Assembly (NCBI GenBank): GCA_018268935.1 | Contig: JAFDVS010000077.1 | Span: 1-64,000, forward strand | Reading direction: 5' to 3' | DNA: 64,000 nucleotides | DNA from: Acidobacteriota bacterium | Lineage (GTDB): Bacteria; Acidobacteriota; Terriglobia; Bryobacterales; Bryobacteraceae | Part shown: positions 43,350 to 52,089 of the stretch, in pieces | How positions within the stretch are numbered: position 1 is the stretch's first letter | How the letters are laid out: the number at the start of each line of letters is the position of its first letter | Translations under genes and position numbers: made by a program | Notes under the pieces: generated by a model | What the model saw: only the letters and a program-made list of their open reading frames with translations | Database searches by the model: none | Told to the model about the DNA's origin: nothing

Positions 43350-43352
43350 CAC

Positions 43353-44321
43353 ATGAACTACACCGCGGAACGGCAAACCATCGACGGCGTCGAGGTGGTG
43401 TACCTCGCCGACGCCCGCAACAAGACCGAAGTCTGGATTGCACCCACCATCGGCAACAATAGCTATGAGATGAAGGTCAACGGCCAGCGAGTTTTCTGGT
43501 CGCCCTACGCCACCGTCAAAGAGCTCAAAGCAAAGCCCGCCATGGCAGGCAATCCCTTCCTCGCGCCCTGGGCCAATCGCCTCGACCAGGATGCCTTCTA
43601 CGCCAACGGCAAGAAATACAACCTCAACCTGGAGCTGAAAAACGTTCGCCGCGACGGCAACCAGCAGCCCATCCACGGCCTCCTCGTCTACTCCACCGAA
43701 TGGCAAGTTGCCTCGCTCAAATCCGGCGACGAATCCGCCTCCGTCACCTCCCGCCTCGACTTCTGGAAATACCCCGACTACATGGCTCAGTTCCCCTTCG
43801 CCCACTCCTATGAGATGACCTACCGCCTCCGCGACGGCGCGCTCGAAGTGGAAACCGCCATCGAAAATCTCTCCACCCTCACCATGCCCGTCTCCGTCGC
43901 CTATCACCCCTATTTCACCCTCCCCGGTGTTCCCCGCGACGATTGGCAGGTCAGAGTCCCCGCCACCCACCAGGTCGTCCTCAACGACAAACTCACTCCC
44001 ACCGGCGAACTCCGTCCCCTCAACCTCCAACAGCCCGTCTCCCTCAAAGGCCGTCAATTCGACGACGTCTACTCCGGCGTCGATCCATCGAAGGAGTTCA
44101 GCGTCGAAGGCGGCGGCAAGCGCATCGCTCTAAAGTTCGGACCCCGCTTCCCCGTCGGTGTCGTCTACGCCCCGCAAGGCCGCGATTTCATCTGCTTTGA
44201 ACCCATGTCCGGCCCCACCAACGCCTTCAATCTCCATCAGGCCGGCAAGTACACCCCGCTTCAAACCATCGCCCCCGGCGGCAGTTGGCGTGAAAGCTAC
44301 TGGATCAAAGCCGCCTACTAA
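43353..44321 (+). CDS. Aldose 1-epimerase family protein
   Basis: A 322-aa enzyme of the galactose mutarotase fold, which interconverts alpha and beta anomers of sugars. NPFLAPWANRL, PIHGLL (first His), AYHPYF (second His) and a late Glu in DFICFEPMS correspond to the substrate-binding and catalytic residues of the family. No signal peptide is evident, so it acts in the cytoplasm. Its stop overlaps the next start (TAATG), so it is coupled to the TauE/SafE permease gene. The sugar cannot be named. Confidence 0.9.
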   Translation: MNYTAERQTIDGVEVVYLADARNKTEVWIAPTIGNNSYEMKVNGQRVFWSPYATVKELKAKPAMAGNPFLAPWANRLDQDAFYANGKKYNLNLELKNVRRDGNQQPIHGLLVYSTEWQVASLKSGDESASVTSRLDFWKYPDYMAQFPFAHSYEMTYRLRDGALEVETAIENLSTLTMPVSVAYHPYFTLPGVPRDDWQVRVPATHQVVLNDKLTPTGELRPLNLQQPVSLKGRQFDDVYSGVDPSKEFSVEGGGKRIALKFGPRFPVGVVYAPQGRDFICFEPMSGPTNAFNLHQAGKYTPLQTIAPGGSWRESYWIKAAY

Positions 44322-45094
44322 TGTCCGATTCCATCTTCACCCTCGCGATGCTTTGCATCTCCGCGTTCCTCGCCGGAGCTATCAATGCCGTCGCCGGCGG
44401 AGGCACACTCCTCACCTTCCCTTCACTACTCGCCATCGTCAGCCCCATCCACGCCAACGCCACCAGCACCGTCGCCCTCATCCCCGCCTCACTCGGCAGC
44501 GGTTGGGCCTACCGCAAGGAACTGGCGCAGACGAAAGACCGCCTCAAACTACTCTGGGCCCCGTCATTCTTCGGAGGCATCCTCGGCTCTCTCGCCGTCA
44601 CCCGTTTCCCCGAAAAAGTATTCGCCACCATGGTCCCCTGGCTCCTCATCATTGCCTCTACCTTGCTCCTTCTGCAGAAGCCGCTCTCAAAATACATCCA
44701 GTCTCATCCCCACCAAGCCCCCACCGGCCGCACGCTCTACAGCATCGTTTTCTTCCAATTCTTAGTCGGCATCTACGGTGGCTACTTCGGAGCCGGCATC
44801 GGCATCCTGATGATCTCCGCCCTCAGTTTCATGGGCATCCCCGACATCCACCGCATGAACGCCGTGAAGGCAATCCTCGGCTTCATGATCAACGGCATCA
44901 CTGCGGTGATCTTCATCATCGAAGGTGTAGTCATCTGGAAATACGCCATCATGATGGCCATCACCTCCACCGCCGGCGGCTACCTCGGAGCCCGCCTCGC
45001 CCGCCGCTTCAAATCCGAGCACGTCCGCACCTTCGTCGTCACCATCGGCTTCGCCGTCGCCGCCTACTCCTTCTACAAACGCTTCGCCACTTAG
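44321..45094 (+). CDS. TauE/SafE family sulfite exporter-like permease
   Basis: A 257-aa integral membrane protein with about seven or eight hydrophobic helices and the family pattern AGAINAVAGGGTLLTFPSLL near the N-terminus, repeated in part as GIYGGYFGAGIGILMISAL in the middle. Members export small organic or sulfur anions such as sulfite or sulfoacetate. Coupling to an aldose epimerase gene gives no clear substrate. The stop overlaps the convergent gene by four bases. Confidence 0.9.
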   Translation: MSDSIFTLAMLCISAFLAGAINAVAGGGTLLTFPSLLAIVSPIHANATSTVALIPASLGSGWAYRKELAQTKDRLKLLWAPSFFGGILGSLAVTRFPEKVFATMVPWLLIIASTLLLLQKPLSKYIQSHPHQAPTGRTLYSIVFFQFLVGIYGGYFGAGIGILMISALSFMGIPDIHRMNAVKAILGFMINGITAVIFIIEGVVIWKYAIMMAITSTAGGYLGARLARRFKSEHVRTFVVTIGFAVAAYSFYKRFAT

Positions 45095-46233
45095 CCCGAA
45101 CTGCCGGGTGCGGCCTGTCGCAAAACGGCAATCTTCGGCTGTCGGGATTTCGCACTGTCGAGGCTGAAACTGCGCGCGTCACCGAGTTCGTCCCTGACAA
45201 ACGCTTCGGTTTTCTTCACCGCTGATTCCAAGGCCTTGTCCTTCTTGATGAAGCTCGCCCAAACGATGGATTGCGTGTCCGGATCGAACTCCCACAATCC
45301 CACCAGACGGCCGCGATCGAAGATGCCGTGGTTCGGCAGGTCGAGCAGGTGTCCGGTCTTCGGGCCGCCGGCGAGCAGGCCGCTCGATTGATCCGCCTCC
45401 TCTACAAGGTTTGCCGCGGAGCGCCGTAGCAGAGCGATCCCATCGACGCTGCTCACAAGTGTGTAGTGCGGGTTTTTCGGCGTGCGGAATTCTTCAAAGG
45501 CATCCCGATCCTGTGCGGTCCACAATAGCCCTGAGCCAGGTTCTGCCTCCACCAGTTCCAATGAGGCTGCTGCCGCCTTCGCAGCTTTTCCGCTGATGCC
45601 CGCGAAGGCTTGAAACTCCGCCAGAGTTGCAGGAGCTATCCAGCGGAAGAATCGCCGCGCCAACTCCGCGAATGCGTCTTCCCGACTCCATTTGCATTTC
45701 GCCAAAGGGTTGGGTGACCACAGCGCGTAGCGGTAGCGCTGCTGATCGAGTCGGCCGTCAGTTGGAATTCGCCGGATGTGTCCGGAAAGCTGCAGTTGGC
45801 CCAGCGCGATCGGGAGTGTCGTAGTGACTCCCTTCTTCTTGCCTTCTTCGCCGAGGTTCCGAACCGCGCTGCCAAGCGCCTCCTTCAAGCCGTCGGGATC
45901 CAACGGGCCGCGTTTCAATGCGCCAACAATTCTCTCGCGTAACCTCTCGATTTCCGTGTCGGTGACGCCGAGTTTCTGCGCCACTTTGAGATCGCTCACA
46001 TCGCCGAACCCTTGCCCGACGCTCAGCCCTAAGGCGAAGTCAGCAGCAGGTAGAACATACGTGCATCCGCGTGCCGATGGTAGTTCGTGAATCTGCAGTC
46101 TGGCGAGTGCCTCGTCTGCCGCGGCGCGAGTAATTCCCGCACGGCTGTGCAACGTAAGATACGGACCCACTCCTCCCACAGAGCGAGCCCAGCCGGATTT
46201 CTCCAGAACCGTGGAGGCCGATTCGCCCTCCAA
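45091..46233 (-). CDS. Winged-helix DNA-binding (AlkZ/HTH_42-like) protein
   Basis: A 380-aa protein of the winged-helix superfamily that includes the DNA glycosylase AlkZ. Recognisable parts are ELPSARGCTYVLPAADFALG, ALGQLQLSGHIRRIPTDGR and HGIFDRGRLVGLWEFD. The only in-frame start is a TTG at 46233. In-frame codons just before it give AHRQGLDGSLEG, which looks like the natural N-terminus of the family, but no start codon lies there; an ATG exists one frame away (about 46266). A single-base frameshift at the start, or an error in the sequence, is therefore possible. A DNA-repair role is inferred from family only. Confidence 0.8.
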   Translation of the reverse strand: MEGESASTVLEKSGWARSVGGVGPYLTLHSRAGITRAAADEALARLQIHELPSARGCTYVLPAADFALGLSVGQGFGDVSDLKVAQKLGVTDTEIERLRERIVGALKRGPLDPDGLKEALGSAVRNLGEEGKKKGVTTTLPIALGQLQLSGHIRRIPTDGRLDQQRYRYALWSPNPLAKCKWSREDAFAELARRFFRWIAPATLAEFQAFAGISGKAAKAAAASLELVEAEPGSGLLWTAQDRDAFEEFRTPKNPHYTLVSSVDGIALLRRSAANLVEEADQSSGLLAGGPKTGHLLDLPNHGIFDRGRLVGLWEFDPDTQSIVWASFIKKDKALESAVKKTEAFVRDELGDARSFSLDSAKSRQPKIAVLRQAAPGSSG

Positions 46234-46324
46234 TGACCCATCAAGACCTTGGCGGTGAGCACCATGCGCGCAGCCGAGTCCAATCCATTGTGCCCCCTCC
46301 CGTGCAAGCGTACCGCAAGGCGCT

Positions 46325-47506
46325 TCACGGCGCTATGCGGATGGAGAGGGCTTGGGGTGTTTCCGTATTGCCCGCATGATCGCGCGCGAAGAACCGGATC
46401 TCGTAGACCCCAGGCGAACTGAGATGGATCACCGCGCGCTGTGGCTGTTGGGAAAGGATGGTGGCCGGTTGCTCTGCGGCGATGGAGAAGTAGATCTGTT
46501 CTACGCCCGTACCCGCCGCATCGTCACTGGCCTGCAATTCGATGGTCAGGTTACGGGCAAACGATCCTCCGCTGCCGCTGCCTGACGAAAAGGAATGTGC
46601 CGTCACCGGAGCTGTTGTATCGAGAGGTACAAATACAGCAAGGCTGCTCGCTACGCTGCGTGCTTTTCCGCCGCCTGATGGCATATTCACGAGAGTGCGC
46701 TCATGGGTGAGCGGATTCTCCATGGCAAGTGTCGTGGAGCCCCCGCCGTCGAGATTCAGTGCATTGTGCACGGCAAGATCACGAATCAGGATCTCCGCTG
46801 CTTCGAACAGCGATAGCCCTTCGCTTGCCGCTGATTTGTCTATCGTGACGAGGAACAGCACGCGGTTGTCGCGTGACAGACCGGCGATTGTTCGCGCATT
46901 CGGCTCGGCATACCAGGACTTGGCGTTTGAATATTGCTTCGGCCCTCCGGGTGTCAGCAAGCCCGCTGGGTGTTGTTCATCGCGATATGCCGGGATGGTT
47001 ACTTCCCCGTTGGTGACGATCTGCGCCGAACCAGCAAACGTATTCCAAAGCGCGGCCGATTGCGCCTCGGCTGGTGTAACAATCGAAGCCTGATTCTGCC
47101 GGTCAATGTTGAGTGCCGGAGCATTCGCAACCAGCGCGTAGGATTGTTCCGGGATTTCGAAATCGGAGTAAACGATCCCTTCCGAGGCCGCCAATCCAAC
47201 CAGATTGGAATTCGGATCGGAGGAAGGGAAGGGCAGGAAGAAATGCAGGTTCACCGCCACCTGGGCCCTTTCCGCTAGCAGGAATTCGAGCGTGGTTTGC
47301 CGGACAGCCTCGCGTGTTCCGCCTCGCGGTGACACCTTGAACCGCAAACCGCGCGTGGCCAGATCAATCTTCACCACGTGCATGACGTGGTTACGCGGCG
47401 TCGTGTCGGTCCGGATGAAGTGTGTTACTCCCGGGAAGGGATGGTGAACCGTTTCGGCGGCGTGCAGAAACACGCCGAACGCAACGAGAAAGAATCCCCA
47501 ACGCAT
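46325..47506 (-). CDS. Phosphodiester glycosidase (NAGPA) family secreted protein
   Basis: A 393-aa secreted protein (signal MRWGFFLVAFGVFLHAA). The NAGPA/DUF2233 domain is marked by AVNLHFFLP, RTIAGLSRDNRVLFLVTID and ALNLDGGGSTTLA. The last 100 residues form an Ig-like beta-sandwich (FARNLTIELQASDD, YEIRFFARDHAGN), a common accessory domain. The family cleaves GlcNAc from phosphodiester-linked glycans; the bacterial substrate is unknown. It lies 91 bases upstream of the winged-helix gene on the same strand and 32 bases after the PVC-type gene. Confidence 0.88.
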   Translation of the reverse strand: MRWGFFLVAFGVFLHAAETVHHPFPGVTHFIRTDTTPRNHVMHVVKIDLATRGLRFKVSPRGGTREAVRQTTLEFLLAERAQVAVNLHFFLPFPSSDPNSNLVGLAASEGIVYSDFEIPEQSYALVANAPALNIDRQNQASIVTPAEAQSAALWNTFAGSAQIVTNGEVTIPAYRDEQHPAGLLTPGGPKQYSNAKSWYAEPNARTIAGLSRDNRVLFLVTIDKSAASEGLSLFEAAEILIRDLAVHNALNLDGGGSTTLAMENPLTHERTLVNMPSGGGKARSVASSLAVFVPLDTTAPVTAHSFSSGSGSGGSFARNLTIELQASDDAAGTGVEQIYFSIAAEQPATILSQQPQRAVIHLSSPGVYEIRFFARDHAGNTETPQALSIRIAP

Positions 47507-47538
47507 GGATTCGATCTTACGACACTGGAGCGGGAGAC

Positions 47539-50508
47539 TTAGAGTCCTGCGCGCAGGAAAGCAATCACGTCGGCCAGTTGCTGCTTGTTGAGCGTTTTCT
47601 CGATATCCTCCGGCATGAGCGAAATCGCCGATGCACGGATCTCCTGAATGTTCGAACGTAGGATGGTGACGTCTTCCTCAGAGCCGCCGCGCAGCGTGAT
47701 GGCCCCAGGTGTTTCACTGGCCAGCACCCCATCGTACATCTGGCCGTCCTTTGCCGTTACCACGTAATTCACGAAACGCGGCTCAATGGCGCGGCTCGGA
47801 TTGAGGATTGCTTCCAGCAACTCCTCCTTCGATTTGTTGTTGACTCCGGAAAGATCGGGACCGACGCGGCCACCTTTGCGGCGCGGAGCATGACAGCGCG
47901 CACAAGCTTCTTCGAAGGCTTTCTTGCCGCGCTCCACGTCGCCGTTCAACGAGACCACATCGCGGAACTGTGCCACAACCTTGTCGCGATCGCTTGCTGT
48001 ACTGGCGAAGATCTTCTTGGCCCGTGCGGATATCGCTGCATCCTTGTCCTCGATGAGCCGGTTGCGGGCGTTCAATTCAATCAGCACCGGATCGATGGCG
48101 CCCTTTTCCAGCGCATCTAGGAAGAGCGGAATGCGATCGCGCTGTGCCAGCAGCGCCGCCGCCGCTCGCAAGCGTGTTTCCGGAGGATAGGCCTTCCATG
48201 CGTTGAGAATCGTTGTTGCAGCCTCGGGCTGTCGAAAGGTGTTCAATGTATCCACCGCGGCCGACTGCAGTGACGCGGCCGCGTTGGAGTCGAGCACCTT
48301 CTTGAGTGTGGGAAACGCTGTTTCAAAGGACGCGCCGCGTAAAGCACCCAGTGCCGCCGCACGATCCTCCACCGGCCGGGCTTCTTCAAACGCCTCCTTC
48401 GCGGCGCGGGTGTAGATGGACGGCGCGGACAAATGGCTAGCCACCGACCATGCCAGGCGCGTCGTCTCCTTACGGGCCAGGAATGGCGCCACGGCGGATT
48501 CGGCAACCGGCATTGCCGCTGCGCGGCTCATATCCAACCCCCGCGCCAAACCCAGCAGCGCTGGAGCGGGATCCTTCAGTCGCCCCGCGCCGGCGAGGAA
48601 CATCGTCACCTCTGCCGGATCCTTACGCGTTCCAATCAAACCACCGATTGACCGCAGCAGCTCCGGACGCTGCCAGGAGGACTCCGGCCTTTTGAGCAGC
48701 ATGGCGAAATACTCGCCTGGCCAGTTCGCCGCCGATGACAGCGTCGCCGTGTGGAACCATGGATTGTCGCCGTGATTGGCAGCCAGCGTGACAATGGCGT
48801 TACGCGCCGCGGCCGAATTGAGATTGCCCAGCGTAAACGCTAGTTGGAAACGCACACGGATGGCTTCGTCTTTCACGCGCGCCAGCAGTGCCTGCTCCAC
48901 TTTCGCCGATGGCGGCAGCGATTCGCTGATCCGGATGGCATGCTCGCGAACGCCGGCCTGCGGGTCGTTCAATGCGGTCAATACATCCGCTTCTTCCAAT
49001 GATCCAATTCCTTCCAGCAGCCACAGAGCGTGCATGCGGGCGACCGGGTTGCGTGTGGATTGGGCCAACTGCCGGAGTGCGGCCGCGGCCGATTTATCCT
49101 GCCGCTCCAACAACAAACGGTGCGCCGTATCGCGATGCCATCCGTTCGCATGCTCCAGCAGGCCCACCAATTCGGCGGTAGATGCTTTCCCCAAATCCAC
49201 TTTCAGCCCCCGCTTCGTGCGCGGGTTGTTCGGCACGATCCGGTAGATGTGGCCCATATCATCACCGCGGTAAAAGTCGAGTTTCAACCGTTTCTGCAAT
49301 TCTTCTGGGATAGAGAGCGGTGTCTCAATAGTCTGGCGGTACATGTCCGTCACATAGAGCATCCCGTCCGGGCCATTAGCGAAATTCGTTGGCCGGAACC
49401 ATTGATCCGTGGACGCCAGAAACTCCACGCCTTCTTTCGCCGGTGCGGCAGTGAACGAGACTCCATCCGGAGTCAGGACGTCGCGCCTCACCAGGTTGCC
49501 GCTTACATCGCCGGTGAAGATGCTGCCTCGATACGATTCGGGCCACGCATCGCCGTTATAGACCGTACCGCCGGTGGCTCCCGTCAGGTGCCCGGCCAGA
49601 TGTTCCTTGCGTCCCGATTTCATCTCGTCGTAGCGCTGCTGGCGGATCTTGGTGCGCTCCACACGCCACTGTTCGGGCTGCGAGATGGGCCACATCAGCC
49701 GTTCCCGCTTGCCGTAGGGATCATTGTTCACTGAGGCAACGTCCAGCAAAGGCGAACGCAGCAGATACTGCATCGGCACGACGACATGCCGCAGGTGCGT
49801 CGTATTCTGCGAAATGAACCGGTTGCCCCAATCATCAAATGTGGCGCCGTATTGCGTCGCGCCGGACGCCGGCTGCGCAACGTTGCGAATGGGGTGGAAA
49901 CGGAAATCGCCGCCGCGCACCTCCACCGGGGCATGTTGCGGCCACTTCGGAGACGTGATCCGGCCGGCGTTGCCGGTGTTCGAAAACATGATCCAGTTGT
50001 CCGGGCCCAGCCGCGGATTGCTCACCTGCGCTTCCGGATTTCCGGTGAAAAAGCCCGTGAAAAGGACTTCCCGCACATCCGCTTTGCCGTCACCATCGGT
50101 GTCTTTCATGTAATAGATGTTCGGCGCCGCCGGTACGATCAGTCCGCCCTTCCAAGGCATCAGCCCGGAGACTTGCAATACATCCTCGGCGAAAACCGTG
50201 CTCTTGTCCGCCTTCCCATCTCCATCCGTGTCTTCCAGCATCATGATGCGGGAACGCGCCTTCTTGCCGGGTGGCGGATCGTAGGGTAGATCCAGCATGT
50301 CGGCGACGTAGGCGCGGCCTTGCTCGTCGAACACCATGTCCACCGGATCCAGCACCATCGGTTCTGAGGCGAACAACTCCAGATGGAAATCCTCGCCGGC
50401 TTTGATGGCCGCCATCGATTCCTGCGGTTTAAGTGGCTTGGAACCGGAACCAGAGCGCGAGCAGGCGGCAAGTGTGAGGAGAGAAAGAATCGCAACAGTC
50501 GAACGCAT
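47539..50508 (-). CDS. PVC-type membrane-bound dehydrogenase with HEAT repeats and haem domain
   Basis: A 989-aa lipoprotein (LTLAACSR lipobox in the first 18 residues). Residues 35-430 form a propeller domain of the membrane-bound dehydrogenase type (ELFASEPMVLDPVDMVFDE, VYNGDAWPESYRGSIFTGDV, YVTDMYRQTIE). About 430-860 is a run of HEAT-like helical repeats, and the end is a cytochrome c domain with one haem motif (CARCHAP) and a PEDIEKTLNKQQLADVIAFL tail. This three-part architecture is common in Planctomycetes, Verrucomicrobia and Acidobacteria. A sugar dehydrogenase role is suspected for the family but not shown. TIGR03790 and a small cytochrome are encoded upstream on the same strand. 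Confidence 0.93.
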   Translation of the reverse strand: MRSTVAILSLLTLAACSRSGSGSKPLKPQESMAAIKAGEDFHLELFASEPMVLDPVDMVFDEQGRAYVADMLDLPYDPPPGKKARSRIMMLEDTDGDGKADKSTVFAEDVLQVSGLMPWKGGLIVPAAPNIYYMKDTDGDGKADVREVLFTGFFTGNPEAQVSNPRLGPDNWIMFSNTGNAGRITSPKWPQHAPVEVRGGDFRFHPIRNVAQPASGATQYGATFDDWGNRFISQNTTHLRHVVVPMQYLLRSPLLDVASVNNDPYGKRERLMWPISQPEQWRVERTKIRQQRYDEMKSGRKEHLAGHLTGATGGTVYNGDAWPESYRGSIFTGDVSGNLVRRDVLTPDGVSFTAAPAKEGVEFLASTDQWFRPTNFANGPDGMLYVTDMYRQTIETPLSIPEELQKRLKLDFYRGDDMGHIYRIVPNNPRTKRGLKVDLGKASTAELVGLLEHANGWHRDTAHRLLLERQDKSAAAALRQLAQSTRNPVARMHALWLLEGIGSLEEADVLTALNDPQAGVREHAIRISESLPPSAKVEQALLARVKDEAIRVRFQLAFTLGNLNSAAARNAIVTLAANHGDNPWFHTATLSSAANWPGEYFAMLLKRPESSWQRPELLRSIGGLIGTRKDPAEVTMFLAGAGRLKDPAPALLGLARGLDMSRAAAMPVAESAVAPFLARKETTRLAWSVASHLSAPSIYTRAAKEAFEEARPVEDRAAALGALRGASFETAFPTLKKVLDSNAAASLQSAAVDTLNTFRQPEAATTILNAWKAYPPETRLRAAAALLAQRDRIPLFLDALEKGAIDPVLIELNARNRLIEDKDAAISARAKKIFASTASDRDKVVAQFRDVVSLNGDVERGKKAFEEACARCHAPRRKGGRVGPDLSGVNNKSKEELLEAILNPSRAIEPRFVNYVVTAKDGQMYDGVLASETPGAITLRGGSEEDVTILRSNIQEIRASAISLMPEDIEKTLNKQQLADVIAFLRAGL

Positions 50509-50544
50509 GGGGTTGTTTTCCAGAGTAGCAGGAGATGGATGAAA

Positions 50545-51783
50545 TTAGCGTGCGGCGGGCAGCCTGGTGAGCGGGTCGCCCACGACGATATTCATCCAAC
50601 TGAGTGCAGGTATCGCCAGGTAATAGCTTTCGGCCAAGTTTCGCCTGCGTACTATATAAGCTGGAAAAAGCAGCTCGGGCCGTGGACAGTAACGGAGATA
50701 GGGCTCATCGACGTGCCCCGAAGCCCCGGTCGCGCCTTCCTCTATGTAGTCTGCGGTCAGTGTCTGTGGACTGTCTTTGTACCACTTGGGCCTGTCCTCG
50801 TTCTTCCAGGAACTGATGGCCCAATCGGCGGGAGGCCGCTCAAAGGTGCGCCCGTTGGTGGACACGAATTCCGACATGATTGCGCCCGGCAGCCATTGGA
50901 ACCCAAGCCGCCTTTGCTTCCGGTTCTTGTCGTTTGAGCCCCATGACCCATATCCAATCACGTTCTTCTGCCCGTATAGCACGGTAGTGGACTCGTCAAA
51001 GATCACCCGCTCCTTCGGGAGCCGGAGGGCTGCATCGCGCAACCGGTCGTCTCCTGAGGCGTCACCTCTGTCCTGCAGATCCAATACGACAACCCCCGTG
51101 TTCACTGCCGCCAGCGAGCGGTCGATTAGCGCGCGAACTCCAGCAAAATCATAAGCGGCCAGCCGCGTCACCAGATAGATGGGGAACTGCTTGTGACCGA
51201 ACGGCTCGTTGGATTTTGAGAAAAAGGGATTCGGATACGGACCCTCCAGCCGGTACTTGACGCCATGCATCACGCTATACAGCAGCGTGAGTTCGGAATC
51301 GACCGCGGCAAGGGTCGCCGCCGGACCACCGGGACCGGAGATCGTGAGGGGAACACCCAGCGTGGTCACGATGTACAGGATCGACTCCGTGAGGTTTGAT
51401 CGCGCCAGGCACAAGCTGACAGGAGATGCGATCGTGCGCTCATAAACATCCCGAGTCACAATTTCCTGTGCAGGCGTATTCAGATAGCAAACGTTGCGTG
51501 CAGGGATGGACCGCTTTCGCGCATAGTATTCGGCGATGGATTTTGATACTGCGGAAGTCTGATTTGCGACGATGAGAACATTTTCAGGTTTCTGTGCGCG
51601 CAGATCTGACGCGGCAAAGGAAAGGAGAACGAGGAGCGCGGCTACTTGAGAGATTTCAAGTACTCCAGCATCGCCTCCGCATCCACCTTCTTCAGTTTGT
51701 AGGCCGGCATAGGAGGGTCGGCGGGCTTGCCCTTCGGGGTCAACCCGGTTTGCAGGTACTCCAAAACTGCTTTTTCGCCCCAT
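50545..51783 (-). CDS. TIGR03790 family secreted protein
   Basis: A protein of the TIGR03790 family, recognised by ENVLIVANQTSAVSKSIAEYY, YYARKRSIPARNVCYL, TLGVPLTI and WMNIVVGDPLTRL. Its function is unknown. The start is a puzzle. A signal peptide (VAALLVLLSFAASDLRA) begins near 51640, right after the stop of the cytochrome gene, yet no ATG, GTG or TTG lies nearby in this frame. The nearest are an ATG at 51783 and a GTG at 51792, both inside the cytochrome gene. I give the ATG at 51783, but the mature start may lie close to 51650, perhaps from a rare start codon. Confidence 0.8.
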   Translation of the reverse strand: MGRKSSFGVPANRVDPEGQARRPSYAGLQTEEGGCGGDAGVLEISQVAALLVLLSFAASDLRAQKPENVLIVANQTSAVSKSIAEYYARKRSIPARNVCYLNTPAQEIVTRDVYERTIASPVSLCLARSNLTESILYIVTTLGVPLTISGPGGPAATLAAVDSELTLLYSVMHGVKYRLEGPYPNPFFSKSNEPFGHKQFPIYLVTRLAAYDFAGVRALIDRSLAAVNTGVVVLDLQDRGDASGDDRLRDAALRLPKERVIFDESTTVLYGQKNVIGYGSWGSNDKNRKQRRLGFQWLPGAIMSEFVSTNGRTFERPPADWAISSWKNEDRPKWYKDSPQTLTADYIEEGATGASGHVDEPYLRYCPRPELLFPAYIVRRRNLAESYYLAIPALSWMNIVVGDPLTRLPAAR

Positions 51784-52049
51784 CGCTGCCACAGGCGGCC
51801 CGTGGGCGTAATGTCAGGAGAGGTTTTGTGCCAACGCTCAATAGGAGTTACTGGCTGGAAGTCGAGAGTGGCGCCTTTGAGCCACTTCCCCTTGTCCAGT
51901 TCGCCTGTGGCCGTTTTCGGGGTGTGGCATTCCTGGCACTTTGCCACTTCCTCCAACAGGTATTTGCCGTAAGCCACCTCTTTCTCACCAGCGAAAGAAA
52001 CCGTCCCGGCCAGGACGGCGGCCGCCACGTAGCTCAAAAACCTGGACAT
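51642..52049 (-). CDS. Small secreted monohaem cytochrome c
   Basis: A 135-aa cytochrome with signal MSRFLSYVAAAVLAGTVSFA, one haem motif (CQECH, residues about 38-42) and a possible distal Met (DPPMPAYKL). The length and layout are those of class I cytochromes c. It is divergent from the LysR gene and is followed on the minus strand by the TIGR03790 and PVC-type genes. It may be the electron acceptor of the PVC-type dehydrogenase; this is inferred from position only. Confidence 0.9.
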   Translation of the reverse strand: MSRFLSYVAAAVLAGTVSFAGEKEVAYGKYLLEEVAKCQECHTPKTATGELDKGKWLKGATLDFQPVTPIERWHKTSPDITPTGRLWQRWGEKAVLEYLQTGLTPKGKPADPPMPAYKLKKVDAEAMLEYLKSLK

Positions 52050-52056
52050 CTTCCAA

Positions 52057-52065
52057 TGCTATAAT
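52057..52065 (+). promoter_or_regulatory. Extended -10 promoter for the LysR gene
   Basis: TATAAT occurs at 52060-52065, preceded by TG one base upstream (TGCTATAAT), a consensus extended -10 element. It lies in the 40-base gap between the divergent cytochrome and LysR genes and 25 bases before the LysR start at 52090, implying a very short leader. No good -35 is seen, as expected for an extended -10. Confidence 0.5.
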
Positions 52066-52089
52066 TATCAGTGGTTTCCCCGCAACTTC

